From positions 270,485-334,230 of the forward strand of contig NZ_MSCN01000001.1 in the NCBI RefSeq assembly GCF_002954685.1: a stretch of 63,746 nt of DNA, given 5' to 3'. A program made the translations under genes and the position numbers. The DNA comes from Polaribacter porphyrae (GTDB lineage: Bacteria > Bacteroidota > Bacteroidia > Flavobacteriales > Flavobacteriaceae). The notes beneath the pieces were generated by a model, which was not told the origin of the DNA, ran no database searches, and saw nothing but the letters and a program-made list of their open reading frames with translations. Shown one piece after another: positions 44,426 to 53,628 of this stretch (its first letter is position 1; each line of letters starts with the position of its first letter).

Positions 44426-45657
44426 TATTGTTTTTTTCCTTTTAAATATAAGGATTCTATCAAATTAGAACCAAAACTGTAAGGCAAAAAACTATATGAA
44501 GAGATTTCTTTTGTAATAAAAAAGTTGGCTAGTTTCCCTTTGGTTATACTACCCACTTTATCTTCGAGATTCATGGCAAAAGCTCCGTTAATTGTAGCTG
44601 CATTTATAGCTTCTTCTGGAGTCATTTTTAATTTTATACAAGCAGTTGATACAACAAAATTCATATTTCCTGAAGGTGTAGAACCTGGATTATAATCTGT
44701 AGCCAAAGCCAAAGGTAAACCTGCATCAATTATTTTTCTTGCTGGTGTATAGGGAATTCCCAAGAAAAAAGAACAGGAGGGAAGTGCAACAGGCATTGTT
44801 TCAGCATTTTTTAAGTGGATTATATCTTCATCATTTAAAACCTCTAAATGGTCAACTGATAAAGCATTATGTTTTGTCGCAATTTCAATTCCGCCAATTA
44901 CATTAAATTGATTTACATGTATTTTAGGTATTAAATTATATTTTTTTGCAGCTGATAAAATTCGGTGAGTATCATCCACAGAAAAATAACCAACTTCACA
45001 AAATACATCTATAAAATCTGCTAAATTCTCATCAGCGATTTTTGGTAACATTTCATCAATAATTAAATTGATGTAACCCTCTTTATTATTTTTAAATTCT
45101 GATGGAATTGCATGTGCACCTAAAAAAGTTGTTTTTATAGGAATATTGTAATTTTCTTTGAGTTTTTTGATAACTCTCAACATTTTTAACTCAGCTTCAA
45201 CAGTTAGTCCATAACCTGACTTTATCTCAATAGCTCCAGTTCCTAGAGCAATAACTTCTTCTAACCGTTTTGCAGATTGTTGGTACAAATCATCGAAAGA
45301 AGTTGCTTGTAATTTTTTGGCAGAGTTTAAAATCCCACCTCCTTTATTAGCTATTTCTTCATAAGAAAAGCCATTAATTCTATCTACAAATTCTTGTTCT
45401 CTATTACCAGCAAAAACAATATGTGTATGAGAATCTACCCAAGTAGGAAATATCATTTTGCCTGTGCAATCTATTGTTTTGTCTGCGGATTTTGGTGTAT
45501 TTTCCATTTTTCCAAAATCAATAATTATATCATTCTCAATTAGCAAAAAAGCATTTTTTAGAGTTGGTAAAATAGCCATTAGTTTACCAGAAACTTTTTT
45601 TATGTTAGTTTCTCTTACTTGAATTAATTCTTTGATATTAATGAATAATTTAGTCAT
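44425..45657 (-). CDS. hutI: Imidazolonepropionase
   Basis: This 410-residue amidohydrolase opens imidazolone-5-propionate to N-formimino-glutamate in histidine breakdown. Metal and substrate residues are in DSHTHIVFAGNR, FLGAHAIPSEFK, HVNQFNVIGG, SVDHLEVL and ATDYNPGSTP. Length is normal for HutI. Other hut genes (hutH, hutU, hutG) are not in the window. It is expressed before the degenerate methyltransferase gene (one-base overlap). Confidence 0.94.
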   Translation of the reverse strand: MTKLFINIKELIQVRETNIKKVSGKLMAILPTLKNAFLLIENDIIIDFGKMENTPKSADKTIDCTGKMIFPTWVDSHTHIVFAGNREQEFVDRINGFSYEEIANKGGGILNSAKKLQATSFDDLYQQSAKRLEEVIALGTGAIEIKSGYGLTVEAELKMLRVIKKLKENYNIPIKTTFLGAHAIPSEFKNNKEGYINLIIDEMLPKIADENLADFIDVFCEVGYFSVDDTHRILSAAKKYNLIPKIHVNQFNVIGGIEIATKHNALSVDHLEVLNDEDIIHLKNAETMPVALPSCSFFLGIPYTPARKIIDAGLPLALATDYNPGSTPSGNMNFVVSTACIKLKMTPEEAINAATINGAFAMNLEDKVGSITKGKLANFFITKEISSYSFLPYSFGSNLIESLYLKGKKQ

Positions 45658-45703
45658 TTAAAAATGATTATTTTCGCTAAACAAACATAATAAAAGTTTA
45701 TTA

Positions 45704-46213
45704 ATGATTCCAAAAAATGAATATGCACCTTATTTTGAGCAATATATTTCTTTAATAGTAAGTGAAGAAAAATCTATTTTAGAAAATTTGATAGATTCTC
45801 AAAAAGAATTTGATACTATTTTGAGAAATCTACCTAAAGAAAAAAATAATTTCGCTTATGCAAAAGGTAAGTGGACTTTAAAAGAATTGATACAACATAT
45901 TATTGATACAGAACGTATTTTTTGTTACAGAGCTTTATGTTTTGCAAGAAATGATACTACTGAATTACCTGGTTTTGACCAAGATGTTTTTGTAGCTAAC
46001 GATACTGCAAATGATAGAGAGTTTAAAGATTTACTTGACGAGATGACTGTTTTACGTAACTCTACAGTTCAATTATATCAAAGTTTTTCTGAAGAGGCTT
46101 TGTTAAGAATTGGAATAGCATCTGGTAATAAAATGTCTGTTAGGGCTTTAGGGTATTTATTTGCTGGGCATCAAATTCATCATTTAAACATAATTAAAGA
46201 AAGATATTTGTAA
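45704..46213 (+). CDS. DinB-family protein
   Basis: This 169-residue protein has the DinB fold of four helices with a metal site suggested by three histidines: one in LKELIQHIIDTERIF and two in GHQIHHLNIIKERYL at the C-terminus. The family includes thiol transferases and DNA-damage-induced proteins of unknown substrate. It is followed by the small acidic protein gene after 20 bases. Confidence 0.85.
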   Translation: MIPKNEYAPYFEQYISLIVSEEKSILENLIDSQKEFDTILRNLPKEKNNFAYAKGKWTLKELIQHIIDTERIFCYRALCFARNDTTELPGFDQDVFVANDTANDREFKDLLDEMTVLRNSTVQLYQSFSEEALLRIGIASGNKMSVRALGYLFAGHQIHHLNIIKERYL

Positions 46214-46233
46214 CTTTGTACTACTAAAATTTA

Positions 46234-46461
46234 ATGATGAATTTACCCAAGTTTTTATTGGCAGATAATAGCGAATATCCAGAAGATATTTTTATTCTGC
46301 ATACAGAGTTTCCACGTTTTGTTATTAACCTAAAAGATGATGAGGTAGAGTGGTTAGATGATTTGTCTGGAGAAAAAGAAGATGAAATAGCTAATGAATT
46401 AGAGCATTTGATAAAACTAGCTGAAGATTTCTATGATACTGAAATGGAGAAATATGAATAA
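46234..46461 (+). CDS. Small acidic conserved-type protein
   Basis: This 75-residue protein (start at the first of two ATGs, MMNLPKFLLADNSEYPEDIF) has beta strands followed by an acidic helix and is rich in Asp, Glu and Leu. I do not recognise the domain. It lies in the DinB transcript. The downstream hairpin (46467-46499) ends the convergent gene on the other strand. Confidence 0.7.
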   Translation: MMNLPKFLLADNSEYPEDIFILHTEFPRFVINLKDDEVEWLDDLSGEKEDEIANELEHLIKLAEDFYDTEMEKYE

Positions 46462-46499
46462 AAAAAAGCCCAACTTAACTATAAAGCTAATATTGGGCT
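46460..46499 (-). terminator. Terminator of small secreted protein gene
   Basis: AGCCCAA (46467-46473) pairs with TTGGGCT (46493-46499) over a 19-base loop; on the minus strand a T run (46460-46467) follows the stem. Confidence 0.7.
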
Positions 46500-46523
46500 C
46501 CAACTAACCAACCAGTTGTTTAT

Positions 46524-46883
46524 TTACGCTGCATTAATTTTTACAGGTATTTTATAAATTTCTCCTTTTTTTACTCCTTTTACATCTATTTTTTTGTAGT
46601 TTAATTTACTTTTTACAAAAGAATTAAACTCTGTTAATTTACAGTCTACAGATATTACAACCACTTCATTTTTACTATTAATCATAAAAGATACTTCAGC
46701 TTTTGTGTCACTTTTAAGTTCTAGTTGAATTTTTGTACCTAGCATAGATACTATTTCAGTTCTTAATTGTTTGGTTACTTTCGTAGCATATTCTTTTTCT
46801 GATTCTTTTTCAGTTGCATTCACTGAAAATACTGTTGATAAGCTAATTGCTAAGATTGCGATGATTGATTTTAAATTTTTCAT
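46524..46883 (-). CDS. Small secreted protein, TonB-like domain
   Basis: This 119-residue protein has a signal peptide ending FSVNA and a short alpha/beta body (ATKVTKQLRTEIVSMLG, then VKKGEIYKIPVKINAA) reminiscent of a TonB C-terminal-like fold. I do not assign it more precisely. It has a candidate ECF promoter (46919-46944) and its own terminator, so it is probably switched on alone by an ECF sigma factor. Confidence 0.6.
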   Translation of the reverse strand: MKNLKSIIAILAISLSTVFSVNATEKESEKEYATKVTKQLRTEIVSMLGTKIQLELKSDTKAEVSFMINSKNEVVVISVDCKLTEFNSFVKSKLNYKKIDVKGVKKGEIYKIPVKINAA

Positions 46884-46918
46884 TTTATAAGTATTAAGTT
46901 AAACGTGTATATCAAAAA

Positions 46919-46944
46919 GACGAGGATATTTCAAAAACGTTTCA
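46919..46944 (-). promoter_or_regulatory. ECF-type promoter of small secreted protein gene
   Basis: The minus strand reads TGAAAC (46944-46939), 16 bases, then CGTC (46922-46919), a full match to the TGAAAC-N16-CGTC form known for ECF sigma factors such as SigM and SigW of Bacillus. The predicted start leaves a leader of about 25 bases. Confidence 0.55.
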
Positions 46945-47063
46945 GTTGAAAAGTGACTTTAATACTTAATTAACACAAATGACATTTGGTTAACAGTTTT
47001 TAACGTTAATTGTTAAAAAAATGAGGATTTTTTAAAAAATAACAAGTTTTATTAGGTGTAAAA

Positions 47064-47840
47064 CTAATTATACTTCCACATTTTACGAATTTTTTTCTTA
47101 TCTCGAGTTATTTTTGTACCTACTAAACTTTCCCATAAAAACAAACCTGATATTTTTTCAATTTTTGTGGTAGCTACTTGAAAATGTTCTAAAACGCCAT
47201 CTTCAAATTTAGGATCATCTAAATCTATTGGTTCATTTGGTATTATAAAAGACCATATTCTTAAAGTACCTCTATGGTTTTCTGTTAGTACAGATTTAAA
47301 ATAAGCATGTGGTATAGGTAGAGTAACTCCCTCTTCTTTTTTAGATTCAATTACTTTTACTTCTTGATCGAATAAAAATAATGGGCCAGAAATTACATAG
47401 GTTTCTAAAATATTTTTAGTCTCATTTAATACCCTTACTGCATTTTCTAATCGTTTCCATACACCTTTATTAAAACTTGGGTTTTGTGGAGACATATTAG
47501 ATAATAAAAATGTTTCACTATTTTGTAGTTGAGTTTCTATCTGATTGGCACTAGATACTAAATGGCCTCTATCATAGCCAGAATTTAAGTAATTGGCTAA
47601 ATCTGCTCTAAACCGTTCAGGAATTCTATAATCTGGTCTAAAATTTTCAATTCGTTGAATTTGAGTTTTGTCTTTATCAACAATTTCTAATGCCCATTTT
47701 GCTTGCCTAAAATAGTAGGAATATCCTAAAACATAATGTCTGTTGAATAAAATTTGATCTGCAGCTGGTAAACCGTATCTGGTTTCTTTTTTTAAGTTAG
47801 AAGCATCTATCATAGCTATATAGTTTGGTTTTACCATCAA
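47064..47840 (-). CDS. DNA/RNA non-specific endonuclease (NUC1 type)
   Basis: This 258-residue protein belongs to the beta-beta-alpha-metal nuclease family: YDRGHLVSSANQ carries the DRGH motif (catalytic His and Arg) and LLSNMSPQNPSFNKGVWKRLE carries the metal-binding Asn. It would cut DNA and RNA without sequence preference. No signal peptide is visible at the N-terminus (MMVKPNYIAMIDAS), which is unusual for this often secreted family. It lies 33 bases after the MutS2-like gene. Confidence 0.87.
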   Translation of the reverse strand: MMVKPNYIAMIDASNLKKETRYGLPAADQILFNRHYVLGYSYYFRQAKWALEIVDKDKTQIQRIENFRPDYRIPERFRADLANYLNSGYDRGHLVSSANQIETQLQNSETFLLSNMSPQNPSFNKGVWKRLENAVRVLNETKNILETYVISGPLFLFDQEVKVIESKKEEGVTLPIPHAYFKSVLTENHRGTLRIWSFIIPNEPIDLDDPKFEDGVLEHFQVATTKIEKISGLFLWESLVGTKITRDKKKIRKMWKYN

Positions 47841-47873
47841 ATATAGCTGAATTATATGTAATAAAAAGAAGTA

Positions 47874-50072
47874 CTATTTAGCCTTTTCTACTAACTCTAA
47901 TTTATTAACACTTGTTTTAGTGGTAAATATTCCATAGTTAATTGTTACGCTTTTCTTATCAATCTTGTCAATAGTACCTACTGAATTAGAATCGATAATT
48001 CTTACTTTATCATTTACTTTAAAGTTATAGTTTGCTTTTTCTTTTGCAATTTTAGCTTCTTCTTTTTTCTTTTCTTTACGTACTTCAACCACTTTTTCTA
48101 AAACATCTTTTTCAACTTTTTTAATAGTTTCTTGCATTTGTTTGGCAACAATTTTTGCTTTTTGTTTTTGCGATTTAGTTTTAGGTTTTATAGGATTTTT
48201 TTTAGCATGTTTCACTTTTTCATCTGCAACCCATTTATTAAAGTTACTATTCAATTCTTTTTTATTATTTGTTTGAAAATACTTGTTCAACAATTCATTT
48301 ACTTTTCTACCCAAAGAAAGCATACGTTGATTATTATCATACAGTTCTTGAAAACCAGCCAATTTATCTTGAATTCGTTGTTCTTTTTCTTGTAGATTTT
48401 CTAAATGTTCTTGCCCTTTTGATTTTTGCTTTTCTAGACTTTCAGAATTTTTTTGAAGACGATTTCGTTCTTTTTGCAATTTAGAAATGGTTCTATCCAA
48501 ACGTACTTTTTCAGTTTCAACGCGTTTTTTTGCTTTATTAATTAAACTAAAAGGAATGCCATTTTTTTGAGCTACTTCAAAAGTAAAAGAACTTCCTGCT
48601 TGTCCAATAAATAATTTATACAAAGGCTCTAAAGAACGCTCATCAAATTGCATATTCGCATTGGTTACATTATCTAATTCGTTAGCCAAAACTTTTAAAT
48701 TGGAGTAATGGGTTGTAATAATTCCGAAAGCCTTTTTATTATAAAATTCTTCCAGAAAAATCTCTGCTAAAGCTCCACCCAATTCAGGATCTGACCCTGT
48801 ACCAAATTCATCAATTAAAAACAAGGTACTTTCATTGCACTTGCGTAAAAAATAACGCATATTCTTTAAACGATAACTATATGTGCTTAATTGATTTTCA
48901 ATTGATTGGTTGTCTCCAATATCAGTAAGAATGGTGTCGAAAATATATGTTTTACTTCGTTCTGCAACTGGTATTAATAAACCACTTTGTAACATAACTT
49001 GTAATAAACCTATTGTTTTTAACGTAATACTTTTTCCACCAGCATTAGGACCAGAAATAACAATAATTTGTTGTTTTTGATGCAGTTGAATGGTTTGTGC
49101 AACTGTATTTAGATGTTGATCTTTATTCTTTTTCCATAAAATAGGATGATAGGCATCTTTAAAATACAATTGTTTTTCTTTCGTAATTGCAGGCAATAAT
49201 CCATTGATTTCTTTTGCATATTTTGCTTTAGCTCCAATAGTATCTAAATGTGTTAGGAAAGTGATATAATCTTCTAAAAGATCTATCATTGGTCGAATTG
49301 TAGCAGATAACGTTCTTAAAATTCGAATAATTTCTTGCTTTTCTTCATATACCAAATTTTGATATTCTCTTGAATATGCTAAAGTTGCTTGAGGTGCTAT
49401 ATATACGATATTTCCAGATTTTGAAGAACCTAATAAACTTCCGTTTACTTTTCTTCTATGCATAGCAGAAACCGCCAAAACACGCTGGTTATCAACAATG
49501 GTTTCCTTAATGTCATCTAAATATCCAGCAGCAATAGCTTTGCTTAATGCACTGTTAAAACTAGCTCCTATTTTTCCACGTATATTGTTAATACCTCTTC
49601 TAATCTGTTTTAAATTAGATGAAGCATTACTTTTTACTTCTCCTGAAATATCAATGATTTTTTTTATTTCATCATCAATATAAGTCGTGAACTCAACTTG
49701 TTGAGAAAGTTCAAAAAAAGTAGGAAAAAGCTCTTTAAATTTTTTAAAAAACTTTATTTGTTCATTAACAGTTACAGAAGTTGTTGCAATTTTTAAGAAA
49801 GCGTCTGTTTCAATAAAACTGTTTTCAATAGCCAAACGTTTTACACTTTCTGTAATATTATCAAAACCATGATTTGGAATTCGATTTTCATTTTCAAATG
49901 AAGCTAAATATTCATCTACTAGATGTAATTCTCTGAATAATTCTTTTCTATTAACAATTGGTTTTATCTCAAAAACATTTTGTTTGCCTAAACTTGTAAT
50001 GCAAAATTCTGCAACTTGTTGTAAAACCGTTGTAAATTCTAAATCTTGTAATGTTTTACCTGAAATGTTCAA
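47874..50072 (-). CDS. MutS2-like DNA-binding ATPase without Smr domain
   Basis: This 732-residue protein has the MutS2 order: lever and clamp region (about 1-330), ATPase with Walker A (VISGPNAGGKSITLKTIG) and Walker B (TLFLIDEFGTGSDPELGG), a coiled coil (about 510-640, rich in Lys, Glu, Gln) and a KOW-like end (VGTIDKIDKKSVTINYG). The C-terminal Smr nuclease domain of typical MutS2 (about 780 aa) is absent. MutS2 acts in recombination control and ribosome rescue. It is upstream of the nuclease gene on the same strand. Confidence 0.92.
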   Translation of the reverse strand: MNISGKTLQDLEFTTVLQQVAEFCITSLGKQNVFEIKPIVNRKELFRELHLVDEYLASFENENRIPNHGFDNITESVKRLAIENSFIETDAFLKIATTSVTVNEQIKFFKKFKELFPTFFELSQQVEFTTYIDDEIKKIIDISGEVKSNASSNLKQIRRGINNIRGKIGASFNSALSKAIAAGYLDDIKETIVDNQRVLAVSAMHRRKVNGSLLGSSKSGNIVYIAPQATLAYSREYQNLVYEEKQEIIRILRTLSATIRPMIDLLEDYITFLTHLDTIGAKAKYAKEINGLLPAITKEKQLYFKDAYHPILWKKNKDQHLNTVAQTIQLHQKQQIIVISGPNAGGKSITLKTIGLLQVMLQSGLLIPVAERSKTYIFDTILTDIGDNQSIENQLSTYSYRLKNMRYFLRKCNESTLFLIDEFGTGSDPELGGALAEIFLEEFYNKKAFGIITTHYSNLKVLANELDNVTNANMQFDERSLEPLYKLFIGQAGSSFTFEVAQKNGIPFSLINKAKKRVETEKVRLDRTISKLQKERNRLQKNSESLEKQKSKGQEHLENLQEKEQRIQDKLAGFQELYDNNQRMLSLGRKVNELLNKYFQTNNKKELNSNFNKWVADEKVKHAKKNPIKPKTKSQKQKAKIVAKQMQETIKKVEKDVLEKVVEVRKEKKKEEAKIAKEKANYNFKVNDKVRIIDSNSVGTIDKIDKKSVTINYGIFTTKTSVNKLELVEKAK

Positions 50073-50087
50073 GTATAATTTGTCTTG

Positions 50088-51794
50088 TTAATTAATAATT
50101 ATTTTTTTAATCAATGAGTTACTTTCATTAAATATTTTAAAAAAGTAAATACCTTTCGATATGTCTTTAAGAGGAATAATATTTTCTCCAATAAATATTA
50201 TTTCTTTTTTGATAAGAGTACCATCCAAAGAGTAAATAATTAGATTAGATTTTTGATTACTATTAATAGTAATTTCTTGTATTGCAGGATTAGGATATAT
50301 TAGAAAATTAATTTTATTAAAATTATCTGATGATAAAGACTTACAATCAGCTTCATTATTAACATAATTTCTATTTACACCATCGTTCCAATTTAATTCA
50401 CTGTATGCAATATCATCTACAATTATACAAGTTGTATTATCAATACCTTCAAGTTCAATTAATTTAATTTTTGTATTATTTCCATTTTTCAAATCTATTA
50501 ATTTTAAATTATTTTCATAATTTAACCTGATGTATTCAAGGTTTTTATTATTTGATAAGTTCAATGTTTCTAATTGGGTATTGTGTAGAGTCAACTCATT
50601 TAATTGCTCATTATTACTTAAATTTAAGCTAGAAATTGGGTTATTATGAAGTGAAAGACGTTCTATTAAAATATTGTTTGTAATATCGAAAGTTTTGATT
50701 TCATTTCTAGAACAGTAGAAAGTTCTTAATTTTTCATTTGAGTTAATATCTATATTTTTTAATTTATTATTACTTAAAGATAATCCACTAAGTTCTAAAT
50801 TTAAAGATAAATCAACAGATGATATTTCATTATTAAAGGCATATAATTCAGTTAGATTTATATTTTTTGAAACATTTAAAGTATCAATTTTATTATTTGA
50901 ACAATTTAAAAATTCTAGGTCAGATAAGTATTTGATGTTTAATTTTTTAAAATTATTACTGCTACAGTCGAGTCTTATTAATTTTGTGTTATTAGACAAA
51001 TCTAACGAATCTAAATTACTATTAATACAAGTTAAAAAAGCTAAATTTTTATGTTCAGAAAGATCTAAACTTTTTTGATTAAAGTTACCTAGACTTAAAT
51101 TATTTATTTGTAGGTTATTTTTTATATCTAAAGGTTTGGTTAAAGGATTATCATAACAACTAAATGATTCTAATCTAGTTAATTTAGATATATAGATTTC
51201 TGTAAAATTATTTTCTGAACAATTTATTCTCTTTAGTGTTGAAATGTAACTTAAGGAGTTGAAATCAAAAGAACTTATTTGGTTCTTGTAAAAAGATAAA
51301 TCAACCAAACTATTTTGGTTCTCCAAATTCAGATTTGTGAGTTTGTTATTACCGCAACTCAAATTTTTCAAATAATAATTATTTTTTAAATCTAATTCAG
51401 TTAAATTATTATTAAAAAGTTTTATTTCTTCTAAACTGTTATTGTTTGGTAAGTTTATTGTCTCAAGTTTATTTTGTCTTAAATCTATTTTTTTTAGCTC
51501 AAGATTTTTTGATAAATCTAGGTTAACTATGTTATTAGCAAAAGCAGTTAATTCTTTTAGATTTTCAAAGTGTTCAATACCTGTTAAATCTATAATATTC
51601 CTAAAAACTATATTTAAGCTTTCTACACCTAGCATATTATTTTTATCAACAAAACCATCTAGTTGCCCAGTATTGTCTATACCTAAATTTATCAAGGCTA
51701 TTTCAAAATTGCTATCTGGTATAGATATTTGTTGAGAAAAAGAAGATTTATAAATTAAGAAAGAGATAATTATTAATAGTAATTTTGTTTTCAT
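50088..51794 (-). CDS. Leucine-rich-repeat protein with T9SS type A sorting domain
   Basis: This 568-residue secreted protein has a signal peptide (KTKLLLIIISFLIYKSSFSQ), then about 18 leucine-rich repeats of 21 residues (LDLSNNTKLIRLDCSSNNF, LNLSNNEQLNELTLHNTQL) from about residue 55 to 460, and the C-terminal sorting domain with INFLIYPNPAIQEITIN. It is exported by T9SS and probably bound at the surface. Ligand unknown. I start it at ATG 51794; an ATG at 51824 would overlap the ung start and gives an unusual prefix. Confidence 0.88.
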   Translation of the reverse strand: MKTKLLLIIISFLIYKSSFSQQISIPDSNFEIALINLGIDNTGQLDGFVDKNNMLGVESLNIVFRNIIDLTGIEHFENLKELTAFANNIVNLDLSKNLELKKIDLRQNKLETINLPNNNSLEEIKLFNNNLTELDLKNNYYLKNLSCGNNKLTNLNLENQNSLVDLSFYKNQISSFDFNSLSYISTLKRINCSENNFTEIYISKLTRLESFSCYDNPLTKPLDIKNNLQINNLSLGNFNQKSLDLSEHKNLAFLTCINSNLDSLDLSNNTKLIRLDCSSNNFKKLNIKYLSDLEFLNCSNNKIDTLNVSKNINLTELYAFNNEISSVDLSLNLELSGLSLSNNKLKNIDINSNEKLRTFYCSRNEIKTFDITNNILIERLSLHNNPISSLNLSNNEQLNELTLHNTQLETLNLSNNKNLEYIRLNYENNLKLIDLKNGNNTKIKLIELEGIDNTTCIIVDDIAYSELNWNDGVNRNYVNNEADCKSLSSDNFNKINFLIYPNPAIQEITINSNQKSNLIIYSLDGTLIKKEIIFIGENIIPLKDISKGIYFFKIFNESNSLIKKIIIN

Positions 51795-51823
51795 AACTAA
51801 TTTTATCACAAAAATAAGAAACA

Positions 51824-52489
51824 ATGAATGTAAAAATTGCGGATAGTTGGAAAAATATTTTACAAACTGAATTTGAGAAAACTTATTTTAAAGAATTGGC
51901 AAATTTTGTAAAGTCGGAATATAAAAATAATACTTGTTATCCTAAAGGAAAGGATATTTTTGCTGCCTTTGATTTTTGTTCTTTAGATGATCTAAAAATA
52001 GTGATTATCGGTCAAGATCCTTATCATGGGCCAAACCAAGCTAATGGTTTGTGCTTTTCTGTAAAAGATGGTATTACACATCCACCTTCATTAATAAACA
52101 TTTTTAAAGAAATTACAACAGATTTAAATGTAGATTATCCAAAAAGTGGCAATTTAGAAAAATGGGCAAAACAAGGTGTTTTATTATTAAATGCAACTTT
52201 AACTGTAAGAGCTCATGAGGCTGGGAGCCATCAAAAAAAAGGTTGGGAAATATTTACAGATGAGGTAATTAGACAAATTTCTAATGAAAAAGAAAATATT
52301 GTGTTTTTGCTTTGGGGTGGTTTTGCTAAAAAGAAATCTAAATTAATTAATAGTAAAAAACACCATATATTAACATCTGGTCATCCCTCACCCTTAAGTG
52401 CGAATAGAGGGTATTGGTTTGGAAATAAACATTTTTCGAAAACAAATACTATTTTAAAATCCATCAATGAAAAAGAAATTGATTGGTAA
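51824..52489 (+). CDS. ung: Uracil-DNA glycosylase
   Basis: This 221-residue family 1 enzyme cuts uracil from DNA and starts base-excision repair. The catalytic motif GQDPYHGPNQANGLCFS (water-activating Asp) and the minor-groove loop HPSPLSANRGYWFG are present, and LLLNATLTVRAHEAGSH matches the family. Length is normal. It is divergent from the LRR protein with 29 bases between start codons. Confidence 0.97.
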   Translation: MNVKIADSWKNILQTEFEKTYFKELANFVKSEYKNNTCYPKGKDIFAAFDFCSLDDLKIVIIGQDPYHGPNQANGLCFSVKDGITHPPSLINIFKEITTDLNVDYPKSGNLEKWAKQGVLLLNATLTVRAHEAGSHQKKGWEIFTDEVIRQISNEKENIVFLLWGGFAKKKSKLINSKKHHILTSGHPSPLSANRGYWFGNKHFSKTNTILKSINEKEIDW

Positions 52490-52554
52490 TTTTATATAGC
52501 TTTAGATGTTGAGAAGTAATTTAAGAGATACTGAAACAAGTTTAGTATAATAAA

Positions 52555-52580
52555 GGAAAAAATCCGCTAAAAGCGGATTT
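52555..52580 (-). terminator. Terminator of the 52.6-56.8 kb operon
   Basis: AAATCCGC (52560-52567) pairs with GCGGATTT (52573-52580) over a 5-base loop; on the minus strand a T run follows. It lies downstream of the small lipoprotein gene and is also convergent with ung. Confidence 0.75.
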
Positions 52581-52611
52581 ATTGAATTTGAAATTAAGAA
52601 ACAAACTAGAT

Positions 52612-52764
52612 TTACATGAAATCAGCTTGTTGATTAACTGGTTGAATAGTTATATTTTCTGCTAAACCGCAAGAACTAGAAGTACTTCTGCAAGAAGAAA
52701 AACTGATAAGACTTAAAATACAAATCGCAATAAATGCTACTTTTTTAACTGTGATTTTTTTCAT
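52612..52764 (-). CDS. Small (50 aa) predicted lipoprotein
   Basis: This short gene starts at ATG 52764 and stops at 52612. The 50 residues are a lipoprotein-type signal (KKITVKKVAFIAICILSLIS then FSSC, Cys near residue 25) and a short Ser- and Cys-rich tail (RSTSSSCGLAEN) ending QQADFM. It begins three bases after the binding-protein stop on the same strand and is followed by a terminator, so it is probably the last gene of the operon. It could also be a tiny envelope protein unrelated to the operon. Confidence 0.6.
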   Translation of the reverse strand: MKKITVKKVAFIAICILSLISFSSCRSTSSSCGLAENITIQPVNQQADFM

Positions 52765-52767
52765 GGT

Positions 52768-53628
52768 TTAAAAATACATATTTTTTATGAAATCTTCCGA
52801 ATTTTTCTTCTCTTCAATAACGTTGAATTGCACCATTTTATTTTGGATACGTGTAATTAAATTTTTCGTCATTGGTTTTCCAGCATTCCATTTTGTGATT
52901 TTTAGCCAATCTTGAATATCTTCTAATTGCTGTTCATACCTTTTTGCAAGAATTTTATCAATATTATTTATTTTTTTAAAATCTTTTGTTTCGTTATTAA
53001 TAATATTTAAAACTTGTTTTACTTCATCAAAATTAGTTGATAAAACTTCGTTTCTAACTGCAATTACGAAACAAGGCCAGGGAGTTGGGCAGTTGTCAAT
53101 TCTTCTAAAAGTACCATTATCTACTAATGGTTTTGTTGTAAAATGTTCCCACATAAAATAATCTGCTTCTCCAGCTGTGAGTGCATCAATACCTCCTTGT
53201 AGGTTTTTAATCACTTTAAATTTTAGTTTAGAAACATCCCAACCTTGATTATATGCATTTACAATTGCCATTAAATGAGAACCAGAACCAAATCTACTAA
53301 TCGCAATTGTTGCGTGTTCTAAATCAGCAATAGTTTTAAATTTTGATTTTGCACTTACATGAATTCCCCAGATTAAAGGTGTTTTTACAAAAGTTTGTAG
53401 AATTTTAGAAGGATTACCAGCAGCAATATCTTTGATAATTCCTTCTGTTAACACAATAGCAATATCAACTGTGCCTTCTCTTAAGGCTTTACACATTTGA
53501 CCTGTACCTCCAGGATAATCTTGCCAGCGTAAATTGATGTTATGTTTGCTGTATTCTTTATTTTTTAGAGTGATGTACCAAGGATAGTTAAAATGTTCTG
53601 GAACTCCACCAACTTTAAGATTTGTCAT
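52768..53628 (-). CDS. Periplasmic-binding-protein-fold protein without signal peptide
   Basis: This 286-residue protein matches the type 2 periplasmic binding (NMT1/THI5-like) fold: KVGGVPEHFNYPWYITLKN, then QDYPGGTGQMCKALREGTVD for the ligand region and TIAISRFGSGSHLMAIVNAYN. There is no signal peptide or lipobox, so it is probably cytosolic, like the Ca3427 group. It starts directly after the phosphorylase stop (TAAATG), so the two are coupled. Ligand unknown; a nucleobase or pyrimidine-like molecule is possible by context. Confidence 0.7.
   Translation of the reverse strand: MTNLKVGGVPEHFNYPWYITLKNKEYSKHNINLRWQDYPGGTGQMCKALREGTVDIAIVLTEGIIKDIAAGNPSKILQTFVKTPLIWGIHVSAKSKFKTIADLEHATIAISRFGSGSHLMAIVNAYNQGWDVSKLKFKVIKNLQGGIDALTAGEADYFMWEHFTTKPLVDNGTFRRIDNCPTPWPCFVIAVRNEVLSTNFDEVKQVLNIINNETKDFKKINNIDKILAKRYEQQLEDIQDWLKITKWNAGKPMTKNLITRIQNKMVQFNVIEEKKNSEDFIKNMYF

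Noticed and set aside
48132..48484. Plus-strand frames inside the MutS2-like gene
   Set aside because: They are antisense to its coiled-coil region; Phe/Leu-rich content is the complement of Lys/Glu codons.
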